Source of the DNA: a bacterium
Lineage (GTDB): Bacteria > Arandabacterota > Arandabacteria > Arandabacterales > Arandabacteraceae
Length of the DNA stretch: 64,000 bases
Assembly (NCBI GenBank): GCA_029933125.1
Contig: JAOZOU010000005.1
Span: forward strand, 110,452-174,451
Direction of reading: 5' to 3'
Positions 25,698 through 35,377 of the stretch are shown here, in pieces. Position numbers and translations under genes: made by a program. Numbering within the stretch: position 1 is the first letter of the stretch; every line of letters starts with the position of its first letter. A model generated the notes under the pieces. It did not search any database. It saw nothing but the letters and a program-made list of their open reading frames with translations, and was not told the DNA's origin.

Positions 25698-28109
25698 TTA
25701 GCCAGCTTTAACCTTCTTGGCTTCAGCTTCTTCAAGAATTCGCTTTGTCTCTTCAACCTCTTCAGGGGTAACAGTCTGACGGATCTCTTCCATAAGCTCC
25801 ATAACCTTTCTGAAGCGCTGTCCTTCGGATGCACTGATCCACCAGAGCTGGAGTCTTTCAGAACGTATCCCTAATTTTTCAAGCCTCTTCTTGAGCTTCT
25901 CAATGCGCTTGGCAGTCCAGTGATTGGCATCGATATAGTGACAATCGCCAAAGTGGCAACCTGAGACTAGCACGACAGGTGCTCCCTTCCTAAAGGCGTG
26001 CAAAACGAATTTCGAATCAACCCTTCCGCTGCACATTGTCCTGATGAGGCGAGGGCTTGCTGGATACTGAAAACGTGACGTTCCGGCAAAATCAGCGCCG
26101 GCATACGAGCACCAATTGCATGCAAAGACAACCACCTTGTCCATTGGATTGGTCTCCAGCATGGCATCGATCTGAGCAAGGATTTGCTCATCTGTGAAAT
26201 GGCGCATCACAATGGCATCGAATGGGCATTCTGCACCGCAAGTTCCACAGCCAGCACAGGCGGCCTCAACAACTTTTGGATATTGCTTCTTTGATTTATC
26301 GAAGATTATGGCATTGTATGGGCATACTTTTGCACAGATCCCGCACATACGGCATTTAGACTCGATAATTCTCGAAGTTATCGCCTCAACTGTAATCTCA
26401 CCTTTATTGAGGAGGATACCAGCTCGAGCAACAGCCCCTGATGCCTGAGTGACTGAGTCCTTTATATCTTTGGGTGCTTCAGCACAACCGGCAAAATAGA
26501 TGCCTCGAGTTGGTGCGTCGACAGGTTGAAGCTTCGGATGAGCTTCCATGAGAAAACCGTCAGCTGTCTTTGAGAGACTTAGTTTCTGTCTGAGGTCCTC
26601 AAGGGTCTCATCAGGTTCAAGTCCTATTGAAAGAACGACCATGTCGTATTCATGGCTTTCAACTGAGCCATTTTCCTGGTTCTCGACTATGAGTTCAAGA
26701 TTCCCCGAGCTATTGGATCTTATCTCACCCGGCAGACCTCGAATGTAGCGCACCCCATAGGACTTGCTTCTCATATAGAGGCTCTCGAATCCCTTGCCAA
26801 ATGCTCTTATGTCTATGTAGTAGACACTGACTTCGATATCTGGCCAGTGCTCTTTTATGAGAATCGTATCCTTAACTGTATTCATGCAGCAGACATTGCT
26901 GCAATAAGGCATCCCTCTGCGCTGAGCCCTTGAACCTACACATTGAATAAATGCAACACGATGGGGTCGCTTGTGATTGTCAAGACGAATGAGCTCTCCC
27001 CCTGTTGGCCCACTGGCGTTGATGAGACGCTCAAATTCCATGCTCGTTATCACATTGGGGTAACGCGTGTAGCCATATTCGGTGAGCGAGGTTGGGTCAA
27101 ATACCTTCATCCCTGTTGCAACAATTATAACACCAACCTTGACTTCAACCTCCCTATCCATCATATCGTAGTCAATGCATTTCTTCTCGCATGCCTGGTA
27201 GCACTTCTCACAAGCAAGCGGCATGTTCCCCAAACAGGCATCGATATCGATGACATAGGCAGGTGGTATTGCCTGTGGGAAGGGGCTATAGATCGCCTTG
27301 CGTGTTGAAAGGCCAAGCTCAAACTCATTTGGTCTTATAACAGGGCAGACATCAGCACAATCGCCGCAAGCGGTGCACTCCTTTTCATCCACGAAGCGAG
27401 CTCTTCGCAAAATCGTGACCTCGAAATTACCAACATAGCCACGGACATTCTTGACCTCACTATAGGTCATGAGTTCAATCAGAGGATGTCGACCGACATC
27501 CGTCATCTTAGGCCCGAGTATTCATATAGAGCAATCCATCGTGGGGAAGGTCTTGTCGAGCTGTGCCATAATGCCGCCAATTGATGGAGCCTTCTCCACA
27601 AGGTAGACCTTGTAACCATTCTCTGCGAAATCAAGGGCTGCCTGAATGCCTGCTATACCACCACCGATAACAAGAGCTGCCCGTGTGACTGGAACCTTGG
27701 TTTCAATCTGAGGTTCAAGTTGGCCAGCCCTTGCCACAGCCATTTTTACGAGATCTTTTGCCTTCTCTGTTGCGCCTTCGCGATCATGGAGGTGAACCCA
27801 GCTACAATGTTCTCTGATATTTGCCATCTCGAGGAGATACGGGTTGAGCCCCGCTTCTTCGATAGCCTTTCTAAAAGTTGGCTCATGCATGCGTGGTGTA
27901 CACGAGGCAATGACAACCCTGTCAAGCCTGTACTCCCCAATTGCTTTCTTTATCTCCTCCTGCCCCGGCTCAGAGCATGTGTAGCGATTAACGGTTGCGA
28001 AGGCAACCCCAGGCAGGCTTTGGGCAAATTCCTTTACACTCTCGCAATCGACAGTAGCTGCGATATTGAGTCCACATTCGCAGATGAAGACGCCTATCCT
28101 CCTATCCAA
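25698..28109 (-). CDS. hdrA: selenocysteine-containing HdrA-MvhD fusion, read through in-frame UGA
   Basis: Flavin-containing HdrA fused to MvhD, 803 residues, read through a UGA at 27522-27524 as residue Sec196. The two halves are in the same frame with no other stop; Cys193-Ser-Ile-Sec196 replaces the CSIC found in the neighbouring HdrA at 29659, so this is a conserved Cys position. A perfect hairpin follows (see 27484-27501). Layout: N-terminal cysteine-rich extension 1-140, FAD GGGIAG at 149-154, ferredoxin-like cysteines from Cys245, a second flavin part, two further 4Fe-4S motifs (CRMCGICAKVCP, CAGCGTCGAECP), then MvhD-like domain 656-803. The TTG start has GGGGGTG upstream and overlaps the previous stop. 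HdrA sites are the known place of flavin-based electron bifurcation. Confidence 0.88.
27484..27501 (-). promoter_or_regulatory. bacterial SECIS hairpin following the hdrA UGA
   Basis: On the minus strand, 20 nt after the UGA (27522-27524), GGATGTC pairs perfectly with GACATCC around a GGTC apical loop. The loop G-U sits 28-30 nt behind the UGA, inside the range of bacterial SECIS elements, and GGUC matches the E. coli fdhF loop core. SelB would bind it and deliver Sec-tRNA. The 7-bp perfect stem is at the same time coding sequence. Confidence 0.8.
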
Positions 28110-29292
28110 GATTATTCACCCCCTTTCTGTAAAGGAAGGACAGTATGTTTTCGGTTCTTATAGTCTCATTGAGAAACCCATTTTCAAGCTGAGCACATGC
28201 AAGATGGATTCTACATTTATCGCAAGGGCAGACAAGGACACCTGCGCCAGTTTGTATGGCTTGGTCAAGACAAGCGTTTTGGAGCTTCTTAGAAATTCCA
28301 TCACAGTTTATCCAGAGATTGCTACCGCAGCAAGGCGCATTTTCTCGATTCATTTCCATCTCGACAAGATCGACACCTGCGATGTTCTTCAAAAGCAACC
28401 TCGGCTCGTCATAGATTCCTCCATATCTTCCCATACGGCATGAATCAAGATATGTAACGCTTACTTTCTCAATTTTCGTAGGTTGAAATTCCAATCTTTC
28501 GGCAAGGAACTTGACAGTGTTAATAACCTCAAATGGAAAGTCAAAGTGGTCAGGATAGACAGTGCTCAGTGTATGATATCCCTCAGGACAGGAGACAAAG
28601 ATCCTCCTCGCTCCAATGCTGCGCCAAAGCTCGACATTGATACTTGCAAGCCTCATAAAAAGCTCAGTGTCACCAGACCACAGGGCATCATGTCCGCAAC
28701 AGCGCTCATCGCGGAGTACATATGGCTTAACTCCACACAGTCTCAGGAGCTCAAGAGCGCTAAGGTGGGTATCCAGTAGAGAAAGATTGAAATGCTCAAA
28801 GATTGTCTCCAGATATGGAGAACACCCAACAAAATAGATGTCTTCGACTTTTTGCCCGCTTTTGCCATCTATTACAGGAACCCAGTCAGATAGCCATGAG
28901 GTGCGCTGGGGTTTAGTCTCTGGCTTAGCCAGTATTCTCATCACCTCTTGAATGGTCTCGCTATGGGTGGGATGGGGCATCTTTCCTTGCTCAATAGCCT
29001 TGCTCCTCAGCTCCCTTATGAAAACAGGAAAGTCAACATCTGAAGGGCAACGCTCGTGGCATAGTCCGCATGTGAGGCATCGCCAAAGAGAGGCTTCATC
29101 CGGACCCTCATCATTGATAAGCAAGTGTTGGACGAAGGATCTTGGTGAATATGTTACTCCAAGACGACCCAGAGGGCAGCTGGCTGTGCACTTGCTGCAG
29201 TCAAGGCAGAGATAGGCTCTTGTCTTCTGAGCCAATTCCTTAGGACTCAGACTTGATAGGGCTTCTCCCAAGCTTTCTAATCCTTTCGACAA
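28102..29292 (-). CDS. HdrC/HdrB-like iron-sulfur protein (HdrD-type)
   Basis: A 396-residue protein. An HdrC-like N-part binds two 4Fe-4S clusters (CLDCSKCTASCP near 29-40 and CLTCGLCHERCP near 75-86); the C-part has two CCG domains (ERCCGHDALWSGD and APCCGSNLW), as in HdrB/HdrD and BamD-like proteins, which hold non-cubane clusters. It should accept electrons from the HdrA proteins encoded beside it. The start is uncertain: TTG at 29292, 29271 or 29235; the first overlaps mvhD by 53 nt. No membrane segment is seen, so it is soluble. The redox partner (disulfide, quinone or enzyme) is unknown. Confidence 0.82.
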   Translation of the reverse strand: MSKGLESLGEALSSLSPKELAQKTRAYLCLDCSKCTASCPLGRLGVTYSPRSFVQHLLINDEGPDEASLWRCLTCGLCHERCPSDVDFPVFIRELRSKAIEQGKMPHPTHSETIQEVMRILAKPETKPQRTSWLSDWVPVIDGKSGQKVEDIYFVGCSPYLETIFEHFNLSLLDTHLSALELLRLCGVKPYVLRDERCCGHDALWSGDTELFMRLASINVELWRSIGARRIFVSCPEGYHTLSTVYPDHFDFPFEVINTVKFLAERLEFQPTKIEKVSVTYLDSCRMGRYGGIYDEPRLLLKNIAGVDLVEMEMNRENAPCCGSNLWINCDGISKKLQNACLDQAIQTGAGVLVCPCDKCRIHLACAQLENGFLNETIRTENILSFLYRKGVNNLG

Positions 29293-29653
29293 ACTCTGTT
29301 ACCGAGCTTGCAAACTTTTCACCCTCGGTTGCTGAGATCCATTCAAGTTTCAATCTCTCGGGTTCAATTCCAAGAAGGCTGATGAGTTTGCGTGCCTTCT
29401 CAACCTGATGTTCGGCTCTGCGATTACCAAAGGAGTAGTGACAGTCGCCTATATGGCAACCTGAGACGAATACTCCGTCAGCACCCTTTTCAAAAGCCTT
29501 AAGGATCAGACCGGGACTGATTCTCCCCGAACACATAACTCTTATGGTTCGAATATTGGGCGGATATTGCAGACGTGAGACACCTGCAAGGTCTGCGCCT
29601 GCGTAGCTACACCAGTTACAGGCAAATGCGACTATTCTGGGTTCAAATGCCAT
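29240..29653 (-). CDS. mvhD: MvhD-like iron-sulfur subunit
   Basis: A 137-residue MvhD/DUF-type protein that carries a [2Fe-2S] cluster and wires an electron donor to HdrA. It has FACNWCSYAGADLAGVSR, the IRVMCSGRISP and SGCHIGDCHY motifs that define the family. It is very similar in layout to the C-terminal domain of the Sec-HdrA at 25698, so the operon encodes both a free and a fused MvhD. It lies 5 nt from the tandem HdrA gene and is translated with it. Unlike BamF of benzoyl-CoA reductase, no Sec codon is seen here. Confidence 0.88.
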   Translation of the reverse strand: MAFEPRIVAFACNWCSYAGADLAGVSRLQYPPNIRTIRVMCSGRISPGLILKAFEKGADGVFVSGCHIGDCHYSFGNRRAEHQVEKARKLISLLGIEPERLKLEWISATEGEKFASSVTEFVERIRKLGRSPIKSES

Positions 29654-29658
29654 GTATT

Positions 29659-32600
29659 CTATTCCTTAAAAAGCATTTCAATCATTGCTGTAATCTGTTC
29701 ATCTGTGAAGTGTCTTGCTGTGATAGCATCTGCTGGACAGTGCGACGCACATGTACCACATCCTTTGCAGAGTGCTTCGTTTATAGATACATAGACTCTC
29801 TCACCATCTGCAACGAGATTGGGCGCATTGTATTCACAGATTTCAATACATGTTCCGCACGCACGGCAGAGGTTCTTATCGACGCTTGCAGTTGCAGGCT
29901 CGAGCTCAACATATGATCTGGAAAGGAGGGCTCCAACCTTAGTGGCTACTCCAGCAGCCTGAGCAAGTGTATCACTTATGTCCTTTGGATATTGCGAGCA
30001 GCCACATATGAAGATGCCCTCAGTATTGGTCTCAAGAGGTCCAAGCTTTACATGCTTTTCGAGAAAGAACCCATCACTTCCCAAAGGAACTCTTAACATT
30101 TCACTTAAGTGACGTGCTGAAGCAGCTGGAACAATTGGTATGGCAAGCACAACATAGTCGGTGACGAGGGAGATTTGAGATGAAAGCCCGGCATCAAAGG
30201 TCTCAATCTCTATGCTACCATTTTTGAGATTGATGCGAGGCATATGATGCTCATCTGTGCGAAGAAAAACAACTCCTGCCCGACGGGCTTCAGCATAGAG
30301 ATCCTCACCATAACGACTGAAGGATCGCACATCACGATGTACTATTGTCACCCGTGAACGCATCTTGGTTGCGTCAAGTGCTTGCTTAAGTGAGACATGG
30401 CAGCAAAATCTTGAACAACCTGTGTAGCCGTCGGATTCCCTTGCTCCAACGCACTGGATGAAGGTCACTCGGGAGTTCTCGGGAAGCCCATTTCTGGCGA
30501 GCAAATCTTCGAATTCAAGCGAAGTGAGGATGTTAGGGTGTTTGCCGTAGCAGAAGCCGCCTTCGGGAATCCTGACATCGCCTCCAACCGCGATAACGAT
30601 CGCTCCGACCTTAAGATCTTTGCCCTTTACTTTGACTTTGAAATTGCCAACGAATCCATCAACGCTTTCGACCGTTGCTCCTGTTATGACCTCTATGGGT
30701 AGTTTGTCAATCTCTGTCAGTTTTGCCTTAAGCAGCTCTTTTGCTGGTTTAGCAAATGGAAAAAGGTCATGAAGGTTAAGGAGCTTTCCACCCAATCTAT
30801 CTAGCTTCTCTATGAGAAAAACCTCTATTCCGAGCTTTGCGATGGCAATCGCTGCCTCGATTCCAGCGATTCCAGCACCAACAACAAGGGCTTTCTGCTC
30901 GACAGGAACATGCTTGCGCTGAAGTGGTCTCAAGAGGCGTGCACGCGAAACCGCCATGCGGACAAGATCCTTTGCCTTCTCAGTAGCATCCTGAGGCCTG
31001 TCCGAATGAACCCAGGAGCACTGATCCCTTATATTAGCCATTTCAAAAAGGTAAGGATTTAGTCCAGCCTTAGCGCAGGTCTGTCTGAAAATTGGCTCAT
31101 GCGTGCGGGGAGTACATGCTGCTACGACAACTCGATTGAGATTCTCTTGCCTGATTGCATCTTCAATCTTGCGCTGAGTGTCATCGGAGCATGTGTAGAG
31201 ATTGTCGGTTGCATAGACAACGTTAGGAAGTGATTTTGCGTACTCTGCAACACCTCTGCTGTCAACAACACCGGCAATGTTGAGCCCACAGTGGCATACG
31301 AAGACCCCGATTCTTGCCTGCTCATCTGGATCATTCATGGGAAGAGGTGGTTCGTCCTGTAGGATCCTTTCGCCAAGATATGAAAGAGCTCTAGCTGCTG
31401 CAGCTGATGCCTGGGCTACTGAATCCGGAATATCTTTAGGACCAGATGCGCATCCGCACACAAACACTCCTTCGCGTGTCGAGGCAGTTGGATCGATGAG
31501 AGGGTCCTGAATCTTGAAGAAGCCATCAGTGTCAACTTCCACACCTAGGGCTTCTGCGAGCTCCCTTGTTCCCTTGCTCGGAACCATGGCACATGAGAGA
31601 ACGACCATATCAACCGCAAGTTGTGAAGGTTTGCAGGTGCTGGGATCTTCATACCTGATGGTGAGACCTCCATTCGAATTACTTACAATGCTCGAGGGCG
31701 AGGATTTTATGTAGGTGATGCCTGCCTGATCCCCTCCTCTCCGGTAGTACTCTTCGAAGCCTCTGCCATAGGCTCGCATATCTCTGTAGAAGTAATAGAA
31801 ATTGGATATCTCAGGCTCATGATCTTTTGCAACCATGCATTGCTTAATTGAATAAACGCAGCAGACGCGCGAACAGTAGGAGTTGTATCGGCTATCGCGT
31901 GAGCCTACACACTGAACGAAAGCAATTGACTTCGGGACTTTCCCATCTGAACGCCTAAGAACATGGCCACCTGTAGGTCCTGCTGCATTTAGCAATCTTT
32001 CGAATTCAAGCCCAGTAAGGATATCTTGAGATGAACCGTAGCCGAGATTGCGAATCTCGGTAGGCCGCATCTCATCGAAGCCTGTAGCAACAATCACACC
32101 TGCGACAGCAATTCTTATCTCTTCCGCTTCCATTTCGAAGTTGATAGCACCTCGCTGGCAGACCTCGATGCACTTACCACATCTGTTCTTGTAAGGCTTC
32201 TTGCGAAGATTGAGGCAGGCAGTCCCATCTATGGTGTAAACAAGCGGCGTTGCCTGGCCGAAGGGCACATAGATAGCCGCTCTGTCAATCAGTCCCATAT
32301 CGAATTCATTGGGTATCTTGACAGGGCAAACCTGGGCGCACACTCCGCAACCTGTGCACATTGTCTCGTCTACATAGCGCGGTTTCTTGAGTATTGTAGC
32401 AACGAAGTTGCCCGGTTCGCCCTCAAGACCTTTGACCTCACTATACGTCATCATCTGGATTCTTGGATGGCGAAGAGCTTCAACTAGAAGAGGAGAAAGG
32501 ATGCATATGGAGCAATCATTTGTAGGGAGGGTCTTATCGAGTTGAGCCATACGCCCACCCACCGATGGACTACGCTCAACAAGATAAACTTTAGCTCCAG

Positions 32601-32703
32601 CCCTGGCGAGATCAAGCGCAGCCTGGATACCAGCCACGCCTCCGCCAATAACGAGGATGCCTTTCTCAGGAGTCTCTAGGCTTTTGTTTTGCCTGCTCAC
32701 CAT
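29659..32703 (-). CDS. hdrA: tandem HdrA-HdrA flavoprotein
   Basis: A 1014-residue duplicated HdrA. The first copy (about 1-455) starts directly at the FAD motif ILVIGGGVAGIQAAL, keeps TNDCSICIL and an internal ferredoxin (CTGCGVCAQVCP). The second (about 460-1014) has the cysteine-rich N-extension (FVCHCGLNIAG, TCSDDTQ), a second FAD motif VVGAGIAGIEAA, no CSIC segment (replaced by FPFAKPAKELL) and two C-terminal 4Fe-4S motifs. Known HdrA2-like and BamE-like proteins also carry duplicated parts. It lies 72 bp after korC on the same strand, hinting that ferredoxin from the 2-oxoacid enzyme feeds this complex. Confidence 0.85.
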   Translation of the reverse strand: MVSRQNKSLETPEKGILVIGGGVAGIQAALDLARAGAKVYLVERSPSVGGRMAQLDKTLPTNDCSICILSPLLVEALRHPRIQMMTYSEVKGLEGEPGNFVATILKKPRYVDETMCTGCGVCAQVCPVKIPNEFDMGLIDRAAIYVPFGQATPLVYTIDGTACLNLRKKPYKNRCGKCIEVCQRGAINFEMEAEEIRIAVAGVIVATGFDEMRPTEIRNLGYGSSQDILTGLEFERLLNAAGPTGGHVLRRSDGKVPKSIAFVQCVGSRDSRYNSYCSRVCCVYSIKQCMVAKDHEPEISNFYYFYRDMRAYGRGFEEYYRRGGDQAGITYIKSSPSSIVSNSNGGLTIRYEDPSTCKPSQLAVDMVVLSCAMVPSKGTRELAEALGVEVDTDGFFKIQDPLIDPTASTREGVFVCGCASGPKDIPDSVAQASAAAARALSYLGERILQDEPPLPMNDPDEQARIGVFVCHCGLNIAGVVDSRGVAEYAKSLPNVVYATDNLYTCSDDTQRKIEDAIRQENLNRVVVAACTPRTHEPIFRQTCAKAGLNPYLFEMANIRDQCSWVHSDRPQDATEKAKDLVRMAVSRARLLRPLQRKHVPVEQKALVVGAGIAGIEAAIAIAKLGIEVFLIEKLDRLGGKLLNLHDLFPFAKPAKELLKAKLTEIDKLPIEVITGATVESVDGFVGNFKVKVKGKDLKVGAIVIAVGGDVRIPEGGFCYGKHPNILTSLEFEDLLARNGLPENSRVTFIQCVGARESDGYTGCSRFCCHVSLKQALDATKMRSRVTIVHRDVRSFSRYGEDLYAEARRAGVVFLRTDEHHMPRINLKNGSIEIETFDAGLSSQISLVTDYVVLAIPIVPAASARHLSEMLRVPLGSDGFFLEKHVKLGPLETNTEGIFICGCSQYPKDISDTLAQAAGVATKVGALLSRSYVELEPATASVDKNLCRACGTCIEICEYNAPNLVADGERVYVSINEALCKGCGTCASHCPADAITARHFTDEQITAMIEMLFKE

Positions 32704-32775
32704 CCTCGCAATCTTAGGGTATAAACTGCCCTTCGGGTTAGAGCCCTCTTTTTTGAAACTGCAAAAGGCGTAAGG

Positions 32776-33360
32776 TCAGCCTTGGCTGCTTAATGCAGAC
32801 CCTTCTCTGATCTGTTCAGCGTAAGCTCGACCTTTGTCGAAGGCTTTCAAGTTGAGATCGATTGTTCCCTTAGGAACCGAATCCCGAACAGCCTTTCTAA
32901 GAGATTCCTCGCTTACAAAGTCTGCAAAAGCGGAGAAGAAACCAAGCATTACGATATTGGCTACGATCTTCCTTCCCAGCTCCTCAGCAAAGCGTGTTGC
33001 AGGGATCTTATAGATTCTCTTGGTCTTCTCATCGGGTGCTGTCACAACCAAGTCTTCGTCAATAAGCAGAATTCCATCAGGTTTGATATTGTGCCGATGT
33101 TTCTCATATCCCTCTTGAGACATCCCTACGAGAATGTCACACTCTATGACGTAGGGATAGAAGATTTTTTCCGGTGATACTATAACCTGAGTGCTCGAAG
33201 CACCACCTCGAGCCTCAGGACCGTAGGATTGGGTCATTGTGGCGTTGTTGCCGTCATAGACAGTTGCAGCTCTACCGAGTATATAACCCATAACGACCAT
33301 TCCCTGACCACCAAAACCCGTGAACCGCACTTCCTTTCTTGAAGAGGTAGTGCCTGCCAT
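32776..33360 (-). CDS. korC: 2-oxoacid:ferredoxin oxidoreductase gamma subunit
   Basis: A roughly 194-residue gamma subunit, typical of 2-oxoglutarate-type enzymes (KorC). VRFTGFGGQGMVVMGYILG is the family start and TQSYGPEARGG follows. A GGGAGG site lies 5 nt before the ATG at 33360; another ATG at 33363 overlaps the korB stop (ATGA) and the frame opens at 33384. It is the fourth gene of korDABC, transcribed right to left. Electron acceptor should be ferredoxin, via KorD. Confidence 0.87.
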   Translation of the reverse strand: MAGTTSSRKEVRFTGFGGQGMVVMGYILGRAATVYDGNNATMTQSYGPEARGGASSTQVIVSPEKIFYPYVIECDILVGMSQEGYEKHRHNIKPDGILLIDEDLVVTAPDEKTKRIYKIPATRFAEELGRKIVANIVMLGFFSAFADFVSEESLRKAVRDSVPKGTIDLNLKAFDKGRAYAEQIREGSALSSQG

Positions 33361-34223
33361 CATTTCCTCCCTATCTTTGGCCAAACATTTTCTACAAGAA
33401 AGTCTCTAAAGGTCGGTCGTTCAATATCGAGGAATTTTCCAACGATTATCTTACCAGTCATTCCTATATCAGCTTCCCTCGGATCAGCTCCATGCTTGAT
33501 TATGCTATTGTCGTGATAGTATTTCATGAGATCAAGACCTGTTCCCAGCCTGTTTCTTCTTGCAAAAGCCGTCGGGCAGGGGCAAATAATCTCAATGACT
33601 CGGAAACCCTTCTTGGGAAGCGCTTCCGCAATTGAATTCTTAAGTCTCCGCATGTGCAGTGCTGTCCATCTCGCAACATATGTAGCACCACTTGCAATCG
33701 AAAGGTAGGGGATGTTGAAGGGGTATTCGTAATTGCCGTAGGGAGCTGTGGTAGCTCTTGCTGAAACTGGCGTTGTCGGTCCTGCCTGGCCACCCGTCAT
33801 ACCGTAGTTGAAGTTGTTAACACAGATTACAAGTATGTCCATGTTTCTTCTCGCAGCATGGATGAAGTGATTGCCTCCGATTGCAACCAGATCACCGTCG
33901 CCTGAATAGACGACTACCCTTAGCTCGGGATTGGCTAAGGCAAGGCCAGTTGCAAAGGGAATTGCTCTGCCATGTGTCGTATGGAAGGAGTCAAGGTTGA
34001 TGTAACCTGCTACTCTTCCGCTACATCCAATCCCTGAAACAACTGCGATTTTCTTTTCGTCTATGCCTGATTCCCTCACTGCCATGATGAAGCAGGTTAG
34101 TGTTGTCCCAAGACCACAACCGGAGCACCAGATATGGGGCATCCTGTCCATGCGGAGCAAGTCGGACATGGGATGGGATTGCTTATCGACAACATCGGTC
34201 GTTGAGCTTGCCGACCTGTTCAT
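33360..34223 (-). CDS. korB: 2-oxoacid:ferredoxin oxidoreductase beta (TPP) subunit
   Basis: A 287-residue TPP-binding subunit. IWCSGCGLGTT provides cluster cysteines, VVYSGDGDLVAIGGNHFIHAARR is the Mg-TPP motif and NNFNYGMTGGQ is the conserved Asn block. The start overlaps the korA stop (ATGA) with a GGAGG site upstream. Substrate is not determinable; 2-oxoglutarate or branched-chain 2-oxoacids fit the pathway neighbours. Confidence 0.9.
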   Translation of the reverse strand: MNRSASSTTDVVDKQSHPMSDLLRMDRMPHIWCSGCGLGTTLTCFIMAVRESGIDEKKIAVVSGIGCSGRVAGYINLDSFHTTHGRAIPFATGLALANPELRVVVYSGDGDLVAIGGNHFIHAARRNMDILVICVNNFNYGMTGGQAGPTTPVSARATTAPYGNYEYPFNIPYLSIASGATYVARWTALHMRRLKNSIAEALPKKGFRVIEIICPCPTAFARRNRLGTGLDLMKYYHDNSIIKHGADPREADIGMTGKIIVGKFLDIERPTFRDFLVENVWPKIGRK

Positions 34224-35374
34224 TTTGCAGCCTCCTTAATTACTTGATAAATATCATCAGGATTGTGAACTTCACCACCTGCGTGGGGAACCAGATAAGT
34301 TCCTGCCTTTCCGCAAGCGCATCTTTCGACCTCGAGGGCAACCTGTCCCATGTTCATTTCCACCGTAACGAAGGCTTTCACTCTTTCCGCTAGTTCTCGT
34401 ATCTTCTCATCACAGAAAGGCCATACGGTTATGAGCCGTAGCATGCCTGCCTTGATGCCATCTTCTCTTGCAAGATCCATAGCACGGTGAGCAACACGAG
34501 AAGAGATTCCATAGGAGACGAGAACAACCTCGGCGTCGCTTAGATTAATCTCCTCGAGCTGGATGATTCTGTGTTTGTTCTTAAGTATCTTGTTGATGAG
34601 ATGACGTACCATCCAGTCCTGGGCTTCAGCATTTATTACCGGGTAACCACGTCGGTCATGCGTCAAGCCTGTGATATGAATGCGGTAGCCATCACCGGCC
34701 GTAACCATCTCCGGTATTTCATCTTCCCCAAAATCAAACGGAAGGTACTCACCGGGTTTTTTCTTCGTATAGCGCCTTGGAGTGATCTCAAGCTCATCCT
34801 TTGGTGGAATAACAACCTTCTCAGTCATATGCCCGACGCACTCATCACTCATAACAAGCACGGGAGTACGAAATTCTTCAGCCAGGTTAAAAGCTCTAAC
34901 CGTGAGATCGAAAATCTCCTGAGGTGAGTTGGGAGCAAGGGCTATTATTTCATAGTCACCATGCGAACCCCATCTGGCTTGCATCATGTCTGCCTGCCCA
35001 GGCAATGTTGGCAGTCCAGTTGATGGTCCACCTCGCTGGATATTCACTAGAACTGTCGGTGTTTCAAGGACTATCCCGAGGCCTAGGTTTTCCATCATAA
35101 GGCTGAAACCTGGTCCTGAGGTGCACGTCATCGACTTCCAACCACCCCAGGCAGCCCCCAGGATGGCATTCATCGAACCCAGCTCATCCTCCATCTGGAT
35201 GAACATGCCACCAACCTCAGGCAAGCGTTCTGACATCCTCTCGGCAATTTCGGTTGATGGGGTTATCGGATAGCCAGCAAAAAAAGAGCAACCTGCTGCT
35301 AGACCACCTTCAGCACAGGCATGGTCCCCACTCATGAAATGCTCACCCGTGAGCACTCTTCTGTCCTCAGCCAA
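34220..35374 (-). CDS. korA: 2-oxoacid:ferredoxin oxidoreductase alpha subunit
   Basis: A 384-residue pyrimidine-binding/transketolase-like alpha subunit. It shows AGYPITPSTEIAE, SGPGFSLMMENLG and RGGPSTGLPT, all typical of KorA. Start is a TTG with GGAGG 8 nt upstream; it lies 3 bp after korD. In contrast to the enzyme at 4535, gamma and alpha are separate genes here, so the two oxidoreductases belong to different subfamilies. Confidence 0.9.
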   Translation of the reverse strand: MAEDRRVLTGEHFMSGDHACAEGGLAAGCSFFAGYPITPSTEIAERMSERLPEVGGMFIQMEDELGSMNAILGAAWGGWKSMTCTSGPGFSLMMENLGLGIVLETPTVLVNIQRGGPSTGLPTLPGQADMMQARWGSHGDYEIIALAPNSPQEIFDLTVRAFNLAEEFRTPVLVMSDECVGHMTEKVVIPPKDELEITPRRYTKKKPGEYLPFDFGEDEIPEMVTAGDGYRIHITGLTHDRRGYPVINAEAQDWMVRHLINKILKNKHRIIQLEEINLSDAEVVLVSYGISSRVAHRAMDLAREDGIKAGMLRLITVWPFCDEKIRELAERVKAFVTVEMNMGQVALEVERCACGKAGTYLVPHAGGEVHNPDDIYQVIKEAAK

Positions 35375-35377
35375 TTC

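Noticed and set aside
25698-28109. Reading the Sec-HdrA as two genes or a nonsense-mutated pseudogene
   Set aside because: The stop replaces a conserved Cys, is UGA, has a SECIS hairpin behind it, and both sides keep intact motifs.
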